A stretch of DNA of 64,000 bases from Roseovarius pacificus (GTDB lineage: Bacteria; Pseudomonadota; Alphaproteobacteria; Rhodobacterales; Rhodobacteraceae): the NCBI RefSeq assembly GCF_900142665.1, contig NZ_FRBR01000003.1:62001-126000 (forward strand). Reading direction: 5' to 3'. Under the pieces are notes generated by a model. It was given only the letters and a program-made list of their open reading frames with translations. It made no database searches and was not told the origin of the DNA. This document shows, piece after piece, positions 26,911 through 35,856 of the stretch; position 1 is the stretch's first letter; every line of letters begins with the position of its first letter. The position numbers were made by a program, and so were the translations under genes.

Positions 26911-27474
26911 ATGTTCATCCAGACCGAATCCACGCCGAACCCCGCGACGCTGAAATTCCTGCCCGGCCAGACCGTGCTCGAAGCCGGGACCGCAGATTTC
27001 CCCAGTGCCGAGGGAGCCGGAAAATCGCCGCTCGCGCAGCGGATTTTCGGCGTGCCGGGCGTGACCGGCGTGTTCTTCGGCAATGACTTCGTCACCGTCA
27101 CCAAGGACGACAGCACCGAGTGGGATCACATGAAGCCCGCCATTCTGGGCGCGATCATGGAGCATTACCAATCCGGCGCGCCGATCATGACGGGCGAGGC
27201 CGATGCGGCCTCGGGCCATGCCGAGCATGACGGCGAGGATGCCGAGATCGTCGGCCAGATCAAGGAACTTCTGGACACCCGCGTGCGCCCCGCCGTGGCG
27301 CAGGATGGCGGCGACATCACCTTTCACGGCTTCGACAAGGGCGTGGTTTACCTGCACATGCAGGGCGCCTGCGCGGGCTGCCCCTCGTCCACCATCACGC
27401 TGAAGATGGGGATCGAGAACCTGTTGCGCCACTACATCCCCGAGGTGACCGAGGTGCGCCCCGTTGGCCTGTGA
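26911..27474 (+). CDS. NfuA/NifU-like iron-sulfur cluster carrier
   Basis: Carries and delivers Fe-S clusters to apo-enzymes. The 187-aa protein has an N-terminal Nfu_N domain (MFIQTESTPNPATLKFLPGQ) and a C-terminal NifU domain with the cluster-binding CAGC in MQGACAGCPSSTITLKMGIE. Length and order match the NFU1-like alphaproteobacterial form. It overlaps tsaB by 11 nt. The 131-nt gap before it is AT-richer and holds no clear gene. Confidence 0.9.
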   Translation: MFIQTESTPNPATLKFLPGQTVLEAGTADFPSAEGAGKSPLAQRIFGVPGVTGVFFGNDFVTVTKDDSTEWDHMKPAILGAIMEHYQSGAPIMTGEADAASGHAEHDGEDAEIVGQIKELLDTRVRPAVAQDGGDITFHGFDKGVVYLHMQGACAGCPSSTITLKMGIENLLRHYIPEVTEVRPVGL

Positions 27475-28063
27475 CGCGCCTCTGGTTCTGGGATTCGATA
27501 CATCGGCCGCGCATTGCGCGGCCGCTTTGCTGTGCGGTGACCGGATTCTGGCTGCCCGCGCCGAGGATATGGGGCGCGGACAGGCCGAACGGCTGATGCC
27601 GCTGTTGCAGGAGGTGCTGGCCGAGGGCGGCGCGGCATGGGCCGATCTGGACCGGATCGGCGTGGGCACCGGCCCCGGCAATTTCACCGGCATCCGCATT
27701 TCGGTTTCGGCGGCGCGCGGTCTGGCGCTGGCGCTGGAAATCCCGGCACTGGGCGTGTCCGGGTTCGAGGCGATTGCGCGGCTGCATCCCGAGCCGCATC
27801 TGCCCGTCATCCCCGGCCCGCGCGGCATGTCTTATGTGCAGGCCGCGGGGGAGGCCCCCCGGCTGGCCCCGCCCGAGGAGATCGCCGCATTCGGCCTGCC
27901 GGTGGCGGAACGCCCCGCGCCTGTGGAACTGGCCGAGGCGATTGCTCGGGTGGCGGCGAAACGGGAGGGCGGCCCCGGTGAGGCCCCTGCGCCGCTCTAT
28001 GTCAAACCCGCCGATGCCGCCCCGTCGCGCGATGCGCCGCCGGTGATCCTGGATGACGCCTGA
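27464..28063 (+). CDS. tsaB: tRNA threonylcarbamoyladenosine biosynthesis protein TsaB
   Basis: Partner of TsaD in making t6A37 of tRNAs that read ANN codons. The 199-aa ASKHA-fold protein has LGFDTSAAHCAAAL at the N-terminus and GVGTGPGNFTGIRIS, the TsaB signature. The only suitable start is TTG 27464, preceded by GAGGTG and overlapping nfuA by 11 nt. The gene overlaps rimI downstream. The Sua5-type t6A gene lies elsewhere in the window (57722-58669). Confidence 0.9.
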   Translation: MACDAPLVLGFDTSAAHCAAALLCGDRILAARAEDMGRGQAERLMPLLQEVLAEGGAAWADLDRIGVGTGPGNFTGIRISVSAARGLALALEIPALGVSGFEAIARLHPEPHLPVIPGPRGMSYVQAAGEAPRLAPPEEIAAFGLPVAERPAPVELAEAIARVAAKREGGPGEAPAPLYVKPADAAPSRDAPPVILDDA

Positions 28064-28478
28064 GGCGCTGGCCGGTCTGCATGGCCGGGCCTTTGCCGGG
28101 CAGGGGCGGGCGTGGAGCGCCGGGGAATTCGCCGGGTTGCTGGACAGCCCGCTTGTGTTTGCGGTGGGCGATGCGCGGGGTTTTGCGCTTGGCCGGGTGA
28201 TCGCGGGCGAGGCCGAGCTGCTGACCATTGCCACCGCTCCCGAGGCCCGCCGTCAGGGCGTGGGGCGCGGCACGCTGGCGCTGTTCGAGGCCGAAGCCGT
28301 GGCGCGCGGGGCCGGTACCGTCTTTCTGGAGGTGGCCGAGGACAACACCGCCGCCCGTGGGCTCTATGCGGTGACGGGCTATGAACAGGCCGCACGGCGC
28401 GAGGGGTATTATCCGCGCGCCAACGGGTCGGCGGCGGATGCCCTGATCCTGCGCAAGGCGTTGCTCCGGCAGGGCTGA
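28053..28478 (+). CDS. rimI: Ribosomal protein S18-alanine N-acetyltransferase-like GNAT
   Basis: A 141-aa GNAT acetyltransferase with the acetyl-CoA loop RRQGVGRGTLALFE, then VFLEVAEDNTAARGLYAVTGYE and a C-terminal GYY. The position directly behind and overlapping tsaB by 11 nt is the classic tsaB-rimI pairing, so RimI is the best call. The substrate is inferred from context. Confidence 0.85.
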   Translation: MTPEALAGLHGRAFAGQGRAWSAGEFAGLLDSPLVFAVGDARGFALGRVIAGEAELLTIATAPEARRQGVGRGTLALFEAEAVARGAGTVFLEVAEDNTAARGLYAVTGYEQAARREGYYPRANGSAADALILRKALLRQG

Positions 28479-28590
28479 ACCTGCGGAGATCACGAAAGAT
28501 AAGTCCAGATAACAAGAATTGATCAGGCCTGAGCCTGCCGGGCCCGGCAGGCGGCTTGCAAACGGGCGGGAACTGCGGCTAGGAACAGCC

Positions 28591-29508
28591 ATGCAAATCT
28601 ACCTGCCCATAGCCGAGGTTTCGGTCAATGCCTTCCTCCTGCTGGGGCTCGGGGGGCTGGTGGGCGTGCTTTCGGGCATGTTCGGGGTTGGCGGCGGGTT
28701 CCTGATGACGCCCTTGCTGTTCTTCATCGGCGTGTCCCCGGCGGTGGCCGTGGCGACCGGCGCGGCGCAGATCGTCGCCTCCTCGTTCTCGGGGCTGCTG
28801 GCGCATTTGCGCAAGAAAACAGTCGATCTGCGCATGGGAACGGTTCTGCTGATCGGCGGGCTGGCCGGTGCGGGTGCAGGCGTTTTCGTGTTCAACTATC
28901 TGAAATCGCTGGGCCAGGTCGATCTGCTGGTGACGCTGTGCTATGTCGTGTTCCTTGGTGTGATCGGCGCGATGATGCTGATCGAGAGCCTGCGCGCCAT
29001 CCGCCGTGCCCGCAAGGGCGGCCCCATCTCCAGGCGCAAGAAACACAACTGGGTGCATGGCCTGCCGATGAAGATGCGGTTTCGCACCAGCGGCCTCTAT
29101 ATCAGCGTGATCCCCCCGCTTCTGGTGGGGCTGGCGGTGGGGGTTCTGGCCGCGATCATGGGTGTGGGCGGCGGTTTCATCATGGTGCCCGCGATGATCT
29201 ACCTGCTGGGCATGCCCACCAAGGTGGTTGTCGGCACCTCGCTGTTCCAGATCATTTTCGTCACCGCCTTTACCACGCTGCTGCATGCCACGACGAATTT
29301 CACCGTCGATATCGCGCTGGCGGTGATGCTGCTGGTGGGGGGCGTGATCGGGGCGCAGTTCGGCACCCAGATCGGGATGCGCATGAAGGCCGAGCAATTG
29401 CGCGTCCTGCTGGCGCTGATGGTTCTGACCGTGTGTTCCAAGCTGGCGCTGGATCTGCTGATCGAACCGTCCGAGCTCTATTCCATCACCGCCGCCGGGG
29501 GGCTTTGA
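28591..29508 (+). CDS. TauE/SafE family sulfite/sulfonate-type permease
   Basis: A 305-aa inner-membrane protein with seven to eight hydrophobic segments. It has two copies of the family glycine motif, GMFGVGGGFLMTPLLF near residue 31 and AIMGVGGGFIMVPAMI near 190, as in anion exporters TauE/SafE. A basic cytosolic loop (RAIRRARKGGPISRRKKH) lies in the middle. ATG 28591 follows AGGAA. It is coupled to the downstream TIGR02186 gene (1-nt gap), a conserved pair. The anion is unknown. Confidence 0.87.
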   Translation: MQIYLPIAEVSVNAFLLLGLGGLVGVLSGMFGVGGGFLMTPLLFFIGVSPAVAVATGAAQIVASSFSGLLAHLRKKTVDLRMGTVLLIGGLAGAGAGVFVFNYLKSLGQVDLLVTLCYVVFLGVIGAMMLIESLRAIRRARKGGPISRRKKHNWVHGLPMKMRFRTSGLYISVIPPLLVGLAVGVLAAIMGVGGGFIMVPAMIYLLGMPTKVVVGTSLFQIIFVTAFTTLLHATTNFTVDIALAVMLLVGGVIGAQFGTQIGMRMKAEQLRVLLALMVLTVCSKLALDLLIEPSELYSITAAGGL

Positions 29509-29509
29509 G

Positions 29510-30268
29510 ATGCTGCGGCTGGCCCTTTTGCTGTGCCTTGTCGCCCTGCCCCTGCGTGCCGAGGATATCGTGCTGGGCCTGTCGAGCGACCGGGTGCGGA
29601 TCACCGCCACCTTCGAGGGGTCGGAAATTCTGGTGTTCGGGGCGATCAAGCGCGAGGCCCCCATTCCCGAAGAGCCGCTCGATGTGGTCGTCGCCATCGC
29701 CGGGCCGTCCAAGCCGCTGGTGGTGCGCCGCAAGGAGCGGGTTCTGGGCATCTGGGCCAATACCGATGCGGTGGGGATCGACTCGGCCCCCAGTTTCTAC
29801 GCGGTGGCCACGACGGGGCCGATGGAGCAGGTTCTGTCGAATGTCGAGGACCTGCGTCACAAGGTGAGCATCGGGCGCGCGATCCGTTCGGTCGGGGCGC
29901 CGGGCAACGTGGCGGATGCGCAGGCCTTCACCGAGGCGCTGATCCGTATCCGCCGGAACAACGGCGCCTATCAGATGCTGGAAGGCGAGGTCGTGCTGGA
30001 CGAGCAGACCCTGTTCCGCACCGAGATCGGCCTGCCCGCGAACCTGACCGAGGGCGAATACCAGACGCGCATCTTCCTGACGCGTGGCGGCAATGTGATA
30101 TCGCAGTTCGAAACCGTGATCGACGTGCGCAAGGTGGGGCTGGAGCGCTGGCTGTACACCCTGTCGCGCCAGCAGCCGCTGGCTTATGGCCTGCTGTCGC
30201 TGGCCATCGCGATTGCGGCGGGCTGGGGCGCCTCGGCGGCGTTCCGCATGTTGCGGCAAGGCGGCTGA
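29510..30268 (+). CDS. TIGR02186-type exported membrane protein
   Basis: A 252-aa protein with a signal peptide (MLRLALLLCLVALPLRAE), a beta-rich periplasmic domain and one C-terminal membrane helix (about 226-245, AYGLLSLAIAIAAGWGASAA). It matches my memory of the TIGR02186 family, found in alphaproteobacteria next to a TauE-type permease, as here. It probably works with that permease; the mechanism is unknown. Confidence 0.78.
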   Translation: MLRLALLLCLVALPLRAEDIVLGLSSDRVRITATFEGSEILVFGAIKREAPIPEEPLDVVVAIAGPSKPLVVRRKERVLGIWANTDAVGIDSAPSFYAVATTGPMEQVLSNVEDLRHKVSIGRAIRSVGAPGNVADAQAFTEALIRIRRNNGAYQMLEGEVVLDEQTLFRTEIGLPANLTEGEYQTRIFLTRGGNVISQFETVIDVRKVGLERWLYTLSRQQPLAYGLLSLAIAIAAGWGASAAFRMLRQGG

Positions 30269-30696
30269 CCTCCCGACCGGGGCGGGGTATGCGGCACGCT
30301 GTAAGGGTGCGGTGTGTCGTGGGATATCGGGGATCTGTTTGTTGGCTCGTGGCTGACTTTGCAACAAGACGCGTGATCGCCGACCCGCGGGGTGGCGACA
30401 CAACCTCTGTTCAGCGCATTTTATCTTTGCCAAATCTGGAAAACATCAATGTTGTGCATGAGGTGGGCCAATCGCCGCCCCGTGGGGGCGGGTCGGCGAT
30501 CGCGCGGCGGCCTGCGGCCTTGACTCCGCGCGAAGGCGATGACCGCAGTTTTCGCACGGCTCTGGCATCGGGAACCTCAAGGCCCGCTCTGCCCCCGCCC
30601 AACCGCGCGATTTTCCAGCACGATCCGCGCCAAACTGTCCGCAACCTGCCTTTGCCCTTGCCCTGACGCGCGTACCGGGGCATCCCTAGGCGCGAT
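30269..30696. other. 428-bp gap before the liv operon
   Basis: No credible gene is seen. A 14-bp inverted repeat (GATCGCCGACCCGC at 30375 and its complement at 30488) and a REP-like hairpin region lie here. Overlapping frames run through the gap but show no family-like sequence or ribosome-binding site. Confidence 0.6.
30471..30536 (+). repeat. REP-like dispersed repeat, copy 1
   Basis: A hairpin-forming stretch (ATCGCCGCCCC...GGGGGCGGGTCGGCGAT) followed by GCGCGGCGGC...CCTTGACTCCG. It aligns with 34272-34340 in the gap on the other side of the liv operon. A looser relative may lie near 39125. Non-coding. Confidence 0.5.
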
Positions 30697-31623
30697 ATGG
30701 AACTGGGCCCTTATATCCTGCTGGCCAGCCTCGAAGGGGCGGTCACCGCCGCCGTGCTGGCGCTGACCGCTGTCGGGCTGTCGCTGGTCTTTGGCGTCAT
30801 GCGGGTGGTGAACATCGCGCATGGGGAATTCTTCATGCTGGGCGCGGTGATCGCGTGGTGGGTGGCCAACAGTATCGGCGGGCCTCCCGCGATGGGCTTT
30901 GCCGCCGCCCTGGTGATCGCGCCGCTGGTGGTGGGGACGATTGCCGCCGCTGCCGACATGACGATCCTCAAGCGGCTGGAGTATGACCCCGAGCGCACCA
31001 TCGTCGCCACCATCGGGCTGCTCTATATCCTGCAACAACTGACCCTGATGACCTATGGCCCCGATGCCCGGCCCGTCGAGGCCCCGTTCAACCAGCGCCT
31101 TGCCCTGCCCTGGATCGGGCGCACCGAAACGGGATGGGAGATGTATTACCCCTGGGGGCTGTCCACCACCACCTACAAGCTGGCGGTGATCGGCGCGGCG
31201 GCGGCGGTGCTGGGCGGGGTCTGGGCGATGATGGCGCGCACGCGCATCGGGTTGCTGATGCGCGCCACGCAGGCGGATCGCGACATGGCGCTGGCCTTCG
31301 GCATCCCGGTGGAAAAGGTCTATGCGCTGGTCTTCGGCATCGGCGCGGGGCTGGCGGCGCTGGCTGCGGTGCTGATCGTGCCGATCCAGCAGGCGCATTA
31401 CCTGATGGGGGCCGATCCGCTGTTGTTGTCGTTCATCGTCGTGATCATCGGCGGGCTGGGATCGCTGCCCGGCACGGTGGTCGCCGCCATTCTGATCGGG
31501 CTGAGCGACGGGATCATCTCGGTGTTCTTCTCGCCCACGCTGGCGAAGATCCTCGCGACGCTTCTGGTCGGGCTGGTGCTGGTGTTCCGGCCCAACGGAT
31601 TGTTCGGGACACGCGCGCCATGA
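30697..31623 (+). CDS. livH: Branched-chain amino acid-type ABC transporter permease (LivH)
   Basis: A 308-aa inner-membrane permease with about eight hydrophobic helices. It has the LivH signature VGLSLVFGVMRVVNIAHGEF near the N-terminus and the EAA-like loop RATQADRDMALAFGI. It forms the transmembrane channel with LivM. The stop overlaps the livM start (ATGA). The gene opens a four-gene operon without a periplasmic binding-protein gene nearby, so substrate is uncertain (amino acids, amides or urea). Confidence 0.9.
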   Translation: MELGPYILLASLEGAVTAAVLALTAVGLSLVFGVMRVVNIAHGEFFMLGAVIAWWVANSIGGPPAMGFAAALVIAPLVVGTIAAAADMTILKRLEYDPERTIVATIGLLYILQQLTLMTYGPDARPVEAPFNQRLALPWIGRTETGWEMYYPWGLSTTTYKLAVIGAAAAVLGGVWAMMARTRIGLLMRATQADRDMALAFGIPVEKVYALVFGIGAGLAALAAVLIVPIQQAHYLMGADPLLLSFIVVIIGGLGSLPGTVVAAILIGLSDGIISVFFSPTLAKILATLLVGLVLVFRPNGLFGTRAP

Positions 31624-32567
31624 CCCGGCAGACGGCGCGCATCCTTGCCCTGCATGGCGGGCTGCTGGCGGTGCTGTTCGCGGCGCAGTTTGTCCTGCCC
31701 GCCTATCATCACGGCAATCTGGCGCGGATCATGGTGCTGGCCAGCTATGCCATCGGCTATAACATCCTGTTCGGCTATACCGGCCTGTTGAGCCTCGGGC
31801 ATGCCCTGTTCTTTGCCGCGGGCATGTACGCCATGGGGCTTGGCATCCAGTATGGCGGGCTGTCCCCTGCCCCGGCGTTTCTGGCCGGGGTGGTGGCGGG
31901 CGCGCTGATATCCGGCGCGCTGGCGCTGTTGGCGCTGCGCACGACCGGCGTGGCCTTCATGATCGTGACGCTGATGTTCGCGCAGGCGGGATACCTGACG
32001 ATCCTCTATTTCGGGGAGTACACGCGCGGCGACGAGGGGTTCGTGATCCAGACCGCGCAGCGCATGTTGTGGGGGATCAACCTGAGCGATCCGGTGAACC
32101 GCTATTTCGCGGCCTTCGGGCTGTTCGCGATCAGCCTGAGCCTGAGCCTGTGGATGGTGCGCGCGCCCTTTGGCCGGGTTCTGGTGGCGATCCGCGAAAA
32201 CGAGGACCGGGTGCAGATGCTGGGCTATGACACCTATGTGCACAAGCTGGGCGCGATGGTGGTGTCGGGGACGATCTCGGCCGCTGCCGGGGCGGCCTAT
32301 GGGCTGCTCTTCGGCTATGCGGGGGCGAGTTTTGCCAGTGTGCAATATTCGATCTTCCCGCTGTTATGGGTGTTGCTGGGCGGGGCGGGCACGGTGCTGG
32401 GCCCGTTCATCGGCACGCTGTTCATGTTCTACCTGATCGACCTGAGTTCGGGCGTGACCACGGCCTATATGCTGATCGCGGGCGTGGTTCTGGTGGCTCT
32501 GACGCTGTTCGCGCCGCAGGGGCTGGCGGGCGAGGTGCGCCGCCGGGTCTGGAGGGGGCTGCCATGA
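31620..32567 (+). CDS. livM: Branched-chain amino acid-type ABC transporter permease (LivM)
   Basis: A 315-aa second permease with multiple hydrophobic helices. The family motif is YAIGYNILFGYTGLLSLGHALFF, and the cytosolic EAA loop VRAPFGRVLVAIRENEDRVQMLGYD contacts the ATPases. ATG 31620 overlaps the livH stop and its own stop overlaps livG, so the four proteins are made in step. Confidence 0.9.
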   Translation: MTRQTARILALHGGLLAVLFAAQFVLPAYHHGNLARIMVLASYAIGYNILFGYTGLLSLGHALFFAAGMYAMGLGIQYGGLSPAPAFLAGVVAGALISGALALLALRTTGVAFMIVTLMFAQAGYLTILYFGEYTRGDEGFVIQTAQRMLWGINLSDPVNRYFAAFGLFAISLSLSLWMVRAPFGRVLVAIRENEDRVQMLGYDTYVHKLGAMVVSGTISAAAGAAYGLLFGYAGASFASVQYSIFPLLWVLLGGAGTVLGPFIGTLFMFYLIDLSSGVTTAYMLIAGVVLVALTLFAPQGLAGEVRRRVWRGLP

Positions 32568-33280
32568 GCGCGCTGTTGTCCACGCGCGCGCTGTCGAAGC
32601 ATTTCGACGGGCTGGTCGCGGTCTCGGACGTGGACCTCGACCTGACGGTGGGCGAGGTGCGCGCATTGATCGGCCCCAACGGTGCGGGCAAGACGACGCT
32701 GGTCGGCATGATCTGCGGGCGGATCGCGCCATCCTCGGGCACGGTGGCTTTTGACGGGCGCGACATCACCGCCCTGCCCGCGCATAAACGGATCGGGCTG
32801 GGCATGGCCTATACGTTCCAGATCACCTCGGTTTTCGCGCGGCTGAGCGTGCGCGAGAACGTGGCGCTGGCGGCGCGGCGGCGGCTGGCGGGCGGTCATG
32901 TCGACAGTGCCGTGCACGAGGCGCTGGCGCAGGTCGGGCTGGAAGAGCGCGCCGGGGAGGAGGCGGGCAACCTCAGCTACGGGCACCAGCGCCTGCTGGA
33001 AATCGCCATGGGGCTGGCGCAGGCCCCGCGCCTGCTGATCCTCGACGAGCCGACACAGGGGCTGTCCGAGGGCGAAATCGCGCGCTTTACCGGGCTGATC
33101 GGGGGCTTGCGCGGCCAGACCACCGTTTTGCTGATCGAGCACAACATGCGCGTCGTCTGGGACGTGGCCGACCGGGTGACGGTGCTGAATTTCGGTGAGG
33201 TTCTGGCCGAGGGCACGCCACAGGAGATTCACGAAAACCGCGCCGTGCAGGCGGCCTATCTGGGCACGGAGGCGGGCTGA
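32564..33280 (+). CDS. livG: Branched-chain amino acid-type ABC transporter ATPase (LivG)
   Basis: A 238-aa ABC ATPase with Walker A GPNGAGKTT, the signature region LSYGHQRLLE (LivG-type, in place of LSGGQ), Walker B LLILDEPTQGLS and the switch His in LLIEHNM. It couples ATP hydrolysis to uptake through LivH/LivM with LivF. Start 32564 overlaps livM by 4 nt. Confidence 0.92.
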   Translation: MSALLSTRALSKHFDGLVAVSDVDLDLTVGEVRALIGPNGAGKTTLVGMICGRIAPSSGTVAFDGRDITALPAHKRIGLGMAYTFQITSVFARLSVRENVALAARRRLAGGHVDSAVHEALAQVGLEERAGEEAGNLSYGHQRLLEIAMGLAQAPRLLILDEPTQGLSEGEIARFTGLIGGLRGQTTVLLIEHNMRVVWDVADRVTVLNFGEVLAEGTPQEIHENRAVQAAYLGTEAG

Positions 33281-33975
33281 TGCTGAGGCTGGAGGCAATC
33301 GACGCGGGCTATGGCGGGGGCCGGGTGTTGCAGGGCTTTTCGCTGGACGTGGCGGCGGGCGAGATCGTCTGTTTGCTGGGCCGCAACGGTGCGGGCAAAA
33401 CCACCTGCATGAAGGCGATCATGGGGCTGTTGCCGCTGATGGCGGGGCGCGTGATGCTGGACGGGCAGGACATCGGCCGCCTGCCCGCCCATGAGGTGCC
33501 GAAGGCCGGGATCGGATACGTGCCGCAGGGGCGGCGGCTGTTTGCCGGGCTGAGCGTGGCGCAGAACCTTGAGATCGGGCTGCGCGCGCGCGGCTCGGGG
33601 CGGGACACGCTGGAGGAGGTGCTGGACCTGTTCCCGCGCCTGCGCGAGCGCATGGCGCAGCCCGCGCAGACCCTGTCGGGGGGAGAACAACAGATGCTGG
33701 CCACCGCCCGCGCCCTGTGCCTGCGGCCCAAGGTGCTGTTGCTGGACGAGCCGACCGAGGGCTTGCAGCCCTCGATGATCGAGGCGATCCGTCAGGTGAT
33801 CGTGCAGATGCGCGATGCGGGCGTGGCCGTGTTGCTGGTGGAACAGCGCGTCGATGCGGTGCTGTCCGTGGCCGACCGGGTGGCCTTTATCGAAACCGGG
33901 CGCAACGGCGAGGTGATGGAGGCCGACGCCCTGCGCGCGGATCACGGCATCGTGGAGCGTTACGTCGGGGTCTGA
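33280..33975 (+). CDS. livF: Branched-chain amino acid-type ABC transporter ATPase (LivF)
   Basis: A 231-aa ABC ATPase with Walker A GRNGAGKTT, signature LSGGEQQ, Walker B LLLDEPTEGLQP and the switch His position replaced by Gln in LLVEQRV, as is common in LivF. It starts in the TGATG junction with livG. It is the last gene of the operon, and no terminator with a U tract is visible directly after it. Confidence 0.92.
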   Translation: MLRLEAIDAGYGGGRVLQGFSLDVAAGEIVCLLGRNGAGKTTCMKAIMGLLPLMAGRVMLDGQDIGRLPAHEVPKAGIGYVPQGRRLFAGLSVAQNLEIGLRARGSGRDTLEEVLDLFPRLRERMAQPAQTLSGGEQQMLATARALCLRPKVLLLDEPTEGLQPSMIEAIRQVIVQMRDAGVAVLLVEQRVDAVLSVADRVAFIETGRNGEVMEADALRADHGIVERYVGV

Positions 33976-34066
33976 GCGGTTCGGGGGCGCTGTCTGTTCG
34001 GGGCTGAAACGATCTCCCGGATATGAACCGCGATATATAGAGCTCCCATTTTCGACAGCGTTTCTC

Positions 34067-34152
34067 CATTTTATTGAGGATGGAGCGCCAGCGGCCCACG
34101 CCAGGACTGCAAGTGGACAATCGTGGGAGGTGTGGTGAATGGCGGGTGTGAG
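34067..34152 (+). repeat. Dispersed repeat, copy 1
   Basis: It aligns with 63093-63179; 58 of the last 69 positions agree (about 84%), including GGACTGCAAGTGGA. Non-coding at both sites, and the second copy abuts an IS1182-type remnant. Probably the residue of a mobile or repetitive element. Confidence 0.65.
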
Positions 34153-34271
34153 TCCGAGGACGGCTTTGTGCGCCGGGCATCGCCCGACCGCGGGTGGGCG
34201 AGCGCCGGTCTTTCGATGGCGATTTATGGTGAGGTCGCATCCAACGGTAGTTCGGTGGGCTGCCGATGCAG

Positions 34272-34340
34272 GATCGCCCGCCCGGGGGGCGGTCGGGCGA
34301 TGCCCGGCGGCGCGCAGGGCGCGCCTTGAGTCCGGGCGAG
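34272..34340 (+). repeat. REP-like dispersed repeat, copy 2
   Basis: GATCGCCCGCCCGGGGGGCG and the following GGCGAT...CGCCTTGAGTCCGGGCGAGG align with 30471-30536. It forms a strong hairpin. Together the two copies bracket the livHMGF operon. Confidence 0.5.
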
Positions 34341-34466
34341 GCAACATCCACCCCATCCCGCACAGCCGCTGTTCCCGCATCGTGCAGCGAAGGGCAGCAC
34401 GGGTGGGATGATAAAACTATGTGACAGGTTTCGGGATACTTCCGGCAAGAAGAAAAGCCCGACTTT

Positions 34467-35768
34467 TTACAGGAAGCTGGTGAAGGGCAGGAAGGTGACC
34501 GGGGTGCCGGGGGTGATCTCCAGCGGGCCGTCGGGCAGTTCGATCAGGCCGTCGGCCCAGCTGAGGCCGCTGATGCGCCCGGAGCCTTCGGATTTGAACG
34601 CCTCGGCGCGGCCGTCGCGGATGCGCGCGCGCAGGTATTCGCGCCGTCCCGGTTTCTTGGTCTTGGTGAAGGCGGCGGGAAGGGTGAAGCCCTGCGGGCG
34701 GTGCCAGCCCGCCCCGGCAAGGCGGGCCATGGCGGGGCGGGCGAAGATCAGCGTACAGACCAGCGCCGCCACCGGGTTGCCGGGCAGGCCGAAGACCGGG
34801 GTTCCGGCCCACATCCCCAGGGCCAGCGGGCGGCCCGGTTTGACGGCGATGCGCCATTCGGCCATTGCGCCGGTTTCGTTCAGCAAAGCCGAAACGTGAT
34901 CCTCGTCGCCCGCGGAGGCGCCGCCGGAGGTCAGGATCAGGTCGGCCTGTTGCGCCCCGCGATCGAACGCCGCGCGCAGGGCCGTGCGGTCGTCGGGAAT
35001 GCGGCCCAGATCGAGCGTGTCGAACCCGAATTGCCGCGCCAGCGCCAGAAGCATCGGGCGGTTGGCGTCGAATATCTGGCCCGGCGCGGCGGGGGTGCCC
35101 GGCTCGACCAGTTCATCGCCGGTCGAGATCACGGCGACGCGCAGGCGGTGATGCACGGGCAGGTCCGACAGGCCGGTGGCCGAGACCAGCGCCAGATCGG
35201 CAGGGGTCAGGGTGCGGCCCGTGCTCAGGATCGTGTCGCCCTCCGCCACGTCTTCGCCCGCGTTGCGGGTGTTGGCGCCCGGCCTGATGCCGGAGCGAAA
35301 GGCGATTTCGGTCTCCGAGGCGGTCACGTCTTCCTGAAGGATGACGGTATCGACCCCATCGGGCAGCGCCGCGCCGGTCAGCACCCGGATGGCGTGGCCC
35401 GGCGGCACGGCCCCGTCGAAGGGCCCCCCGGCGGCGGCGCGCCCCTGCACCAGCGGCAGCACCGGATCGCCCGGCGGCAGCGTAGCATGGGCGAAGCCAT
35501 AGCCGTCGACCGCCGTGTTGGGCTGCGGCGGGTTGGAGCGGCGCGCGATCACGTCTTCGGCCAGAACGCGGCCCTGCGCCTGCATGAGCGGCAGGACCTC
35601 ATGGCCCACCACCGGGTGCAGCCGGTCGCGCAACAGCGCCAGCGCGTCGTCCACCGGGGTCCAGTCCACCCCGGCGGGCAGGGCAAAACAATCGTCGCGC
35701 AGGGGCGGAGGTTGCAGGCGGTCAGCGCCTGCGGCGCGGTTCGGCGTATCCTCGGGACCAAGGCCCAT
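34467..35768 (-). CDS. moeA: Molybdopterin molybdenumtransferase
   Basis: Inserts molybdate into adenylated molybdopterin to finish moco. The 433-aa protein has the MoeA N-terminal domain (DDALALLRDRLHPVVG), VDGYGFAH, VISTGDELVEPGTP and SGGASAGDEDHV in the MoaB/Mog-like domain, and a beta-barrel C-terminal domain IV. ATG 35768 follows GAGGAGG; longer frames upstream are not needed. It is the last gene of the fdhD-mobA-mobB-moeA unit, 88 nt after mobB. Confidence 0.93.
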   Translation of the reverse strand: MGLGPEDTPNRAAGADRLQPPPLRDDCFALPAGVDWTPVDDALALLRDRLHPVVGHEVLPLMQAQGRVLAEDVIARRSNPPQPNTAVDGYGFAHATLPPGDPVLPLVQGRAAAGGPFDGAVPPGHAIRVLTGAALPDGVDTVILQEDVTASETEIAFRSGIRPGANTRNAGEDVAEGDTILSTGRTLTPADLALVSATGLSDLPVHHRLRVAVISTGDELVEPGTPAAPGQIFDANRPMLLALARQFGFDTLDLGRIPDDRTALRAAFDRGAQQADLILTSGGASAGDEDHVSALLNETGAMAEWRIAVKPGRPLALGMWAGTPVFGLPGNPVAALVCTLIFARPAMARLAGAGWHRPQGFTLPAAFTKTKKPGRREYLRARIRDGRAEAFKSEGSGRISGLSWADGLIELPDGPLEITPGTPVTFLPFTSFL

Positions 35769-35856
35769 AATCCAGCCCTCCTCAGGTGCGGTTATGTCCA
35801 GCATGGCGCGCAGCGCGGGCCGGGGCAAGCGGGCAAGGCAACGCGGTCGAACCGGG

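Larger units (their letters stand above)
33976..34466. other. 491-bp gap between liv operon and moeA
   Basis: No credible gene. The gap holds a dispersed repeat (34067-34152), a 21-bp perfect inverted repeat (34171-34191 and 34289-34309, separated by 97 bp), and a REP-like stretch (34272-34340). The livF and moeA 3' ends converge here. Confidence 0.65.

Noticed and set aside
30411..30683. Overlapping short frames in the gap before livH
   Set aside because: Several frames on both strands run through a hairpin repeat; none has a domain or ribosome-binding site.
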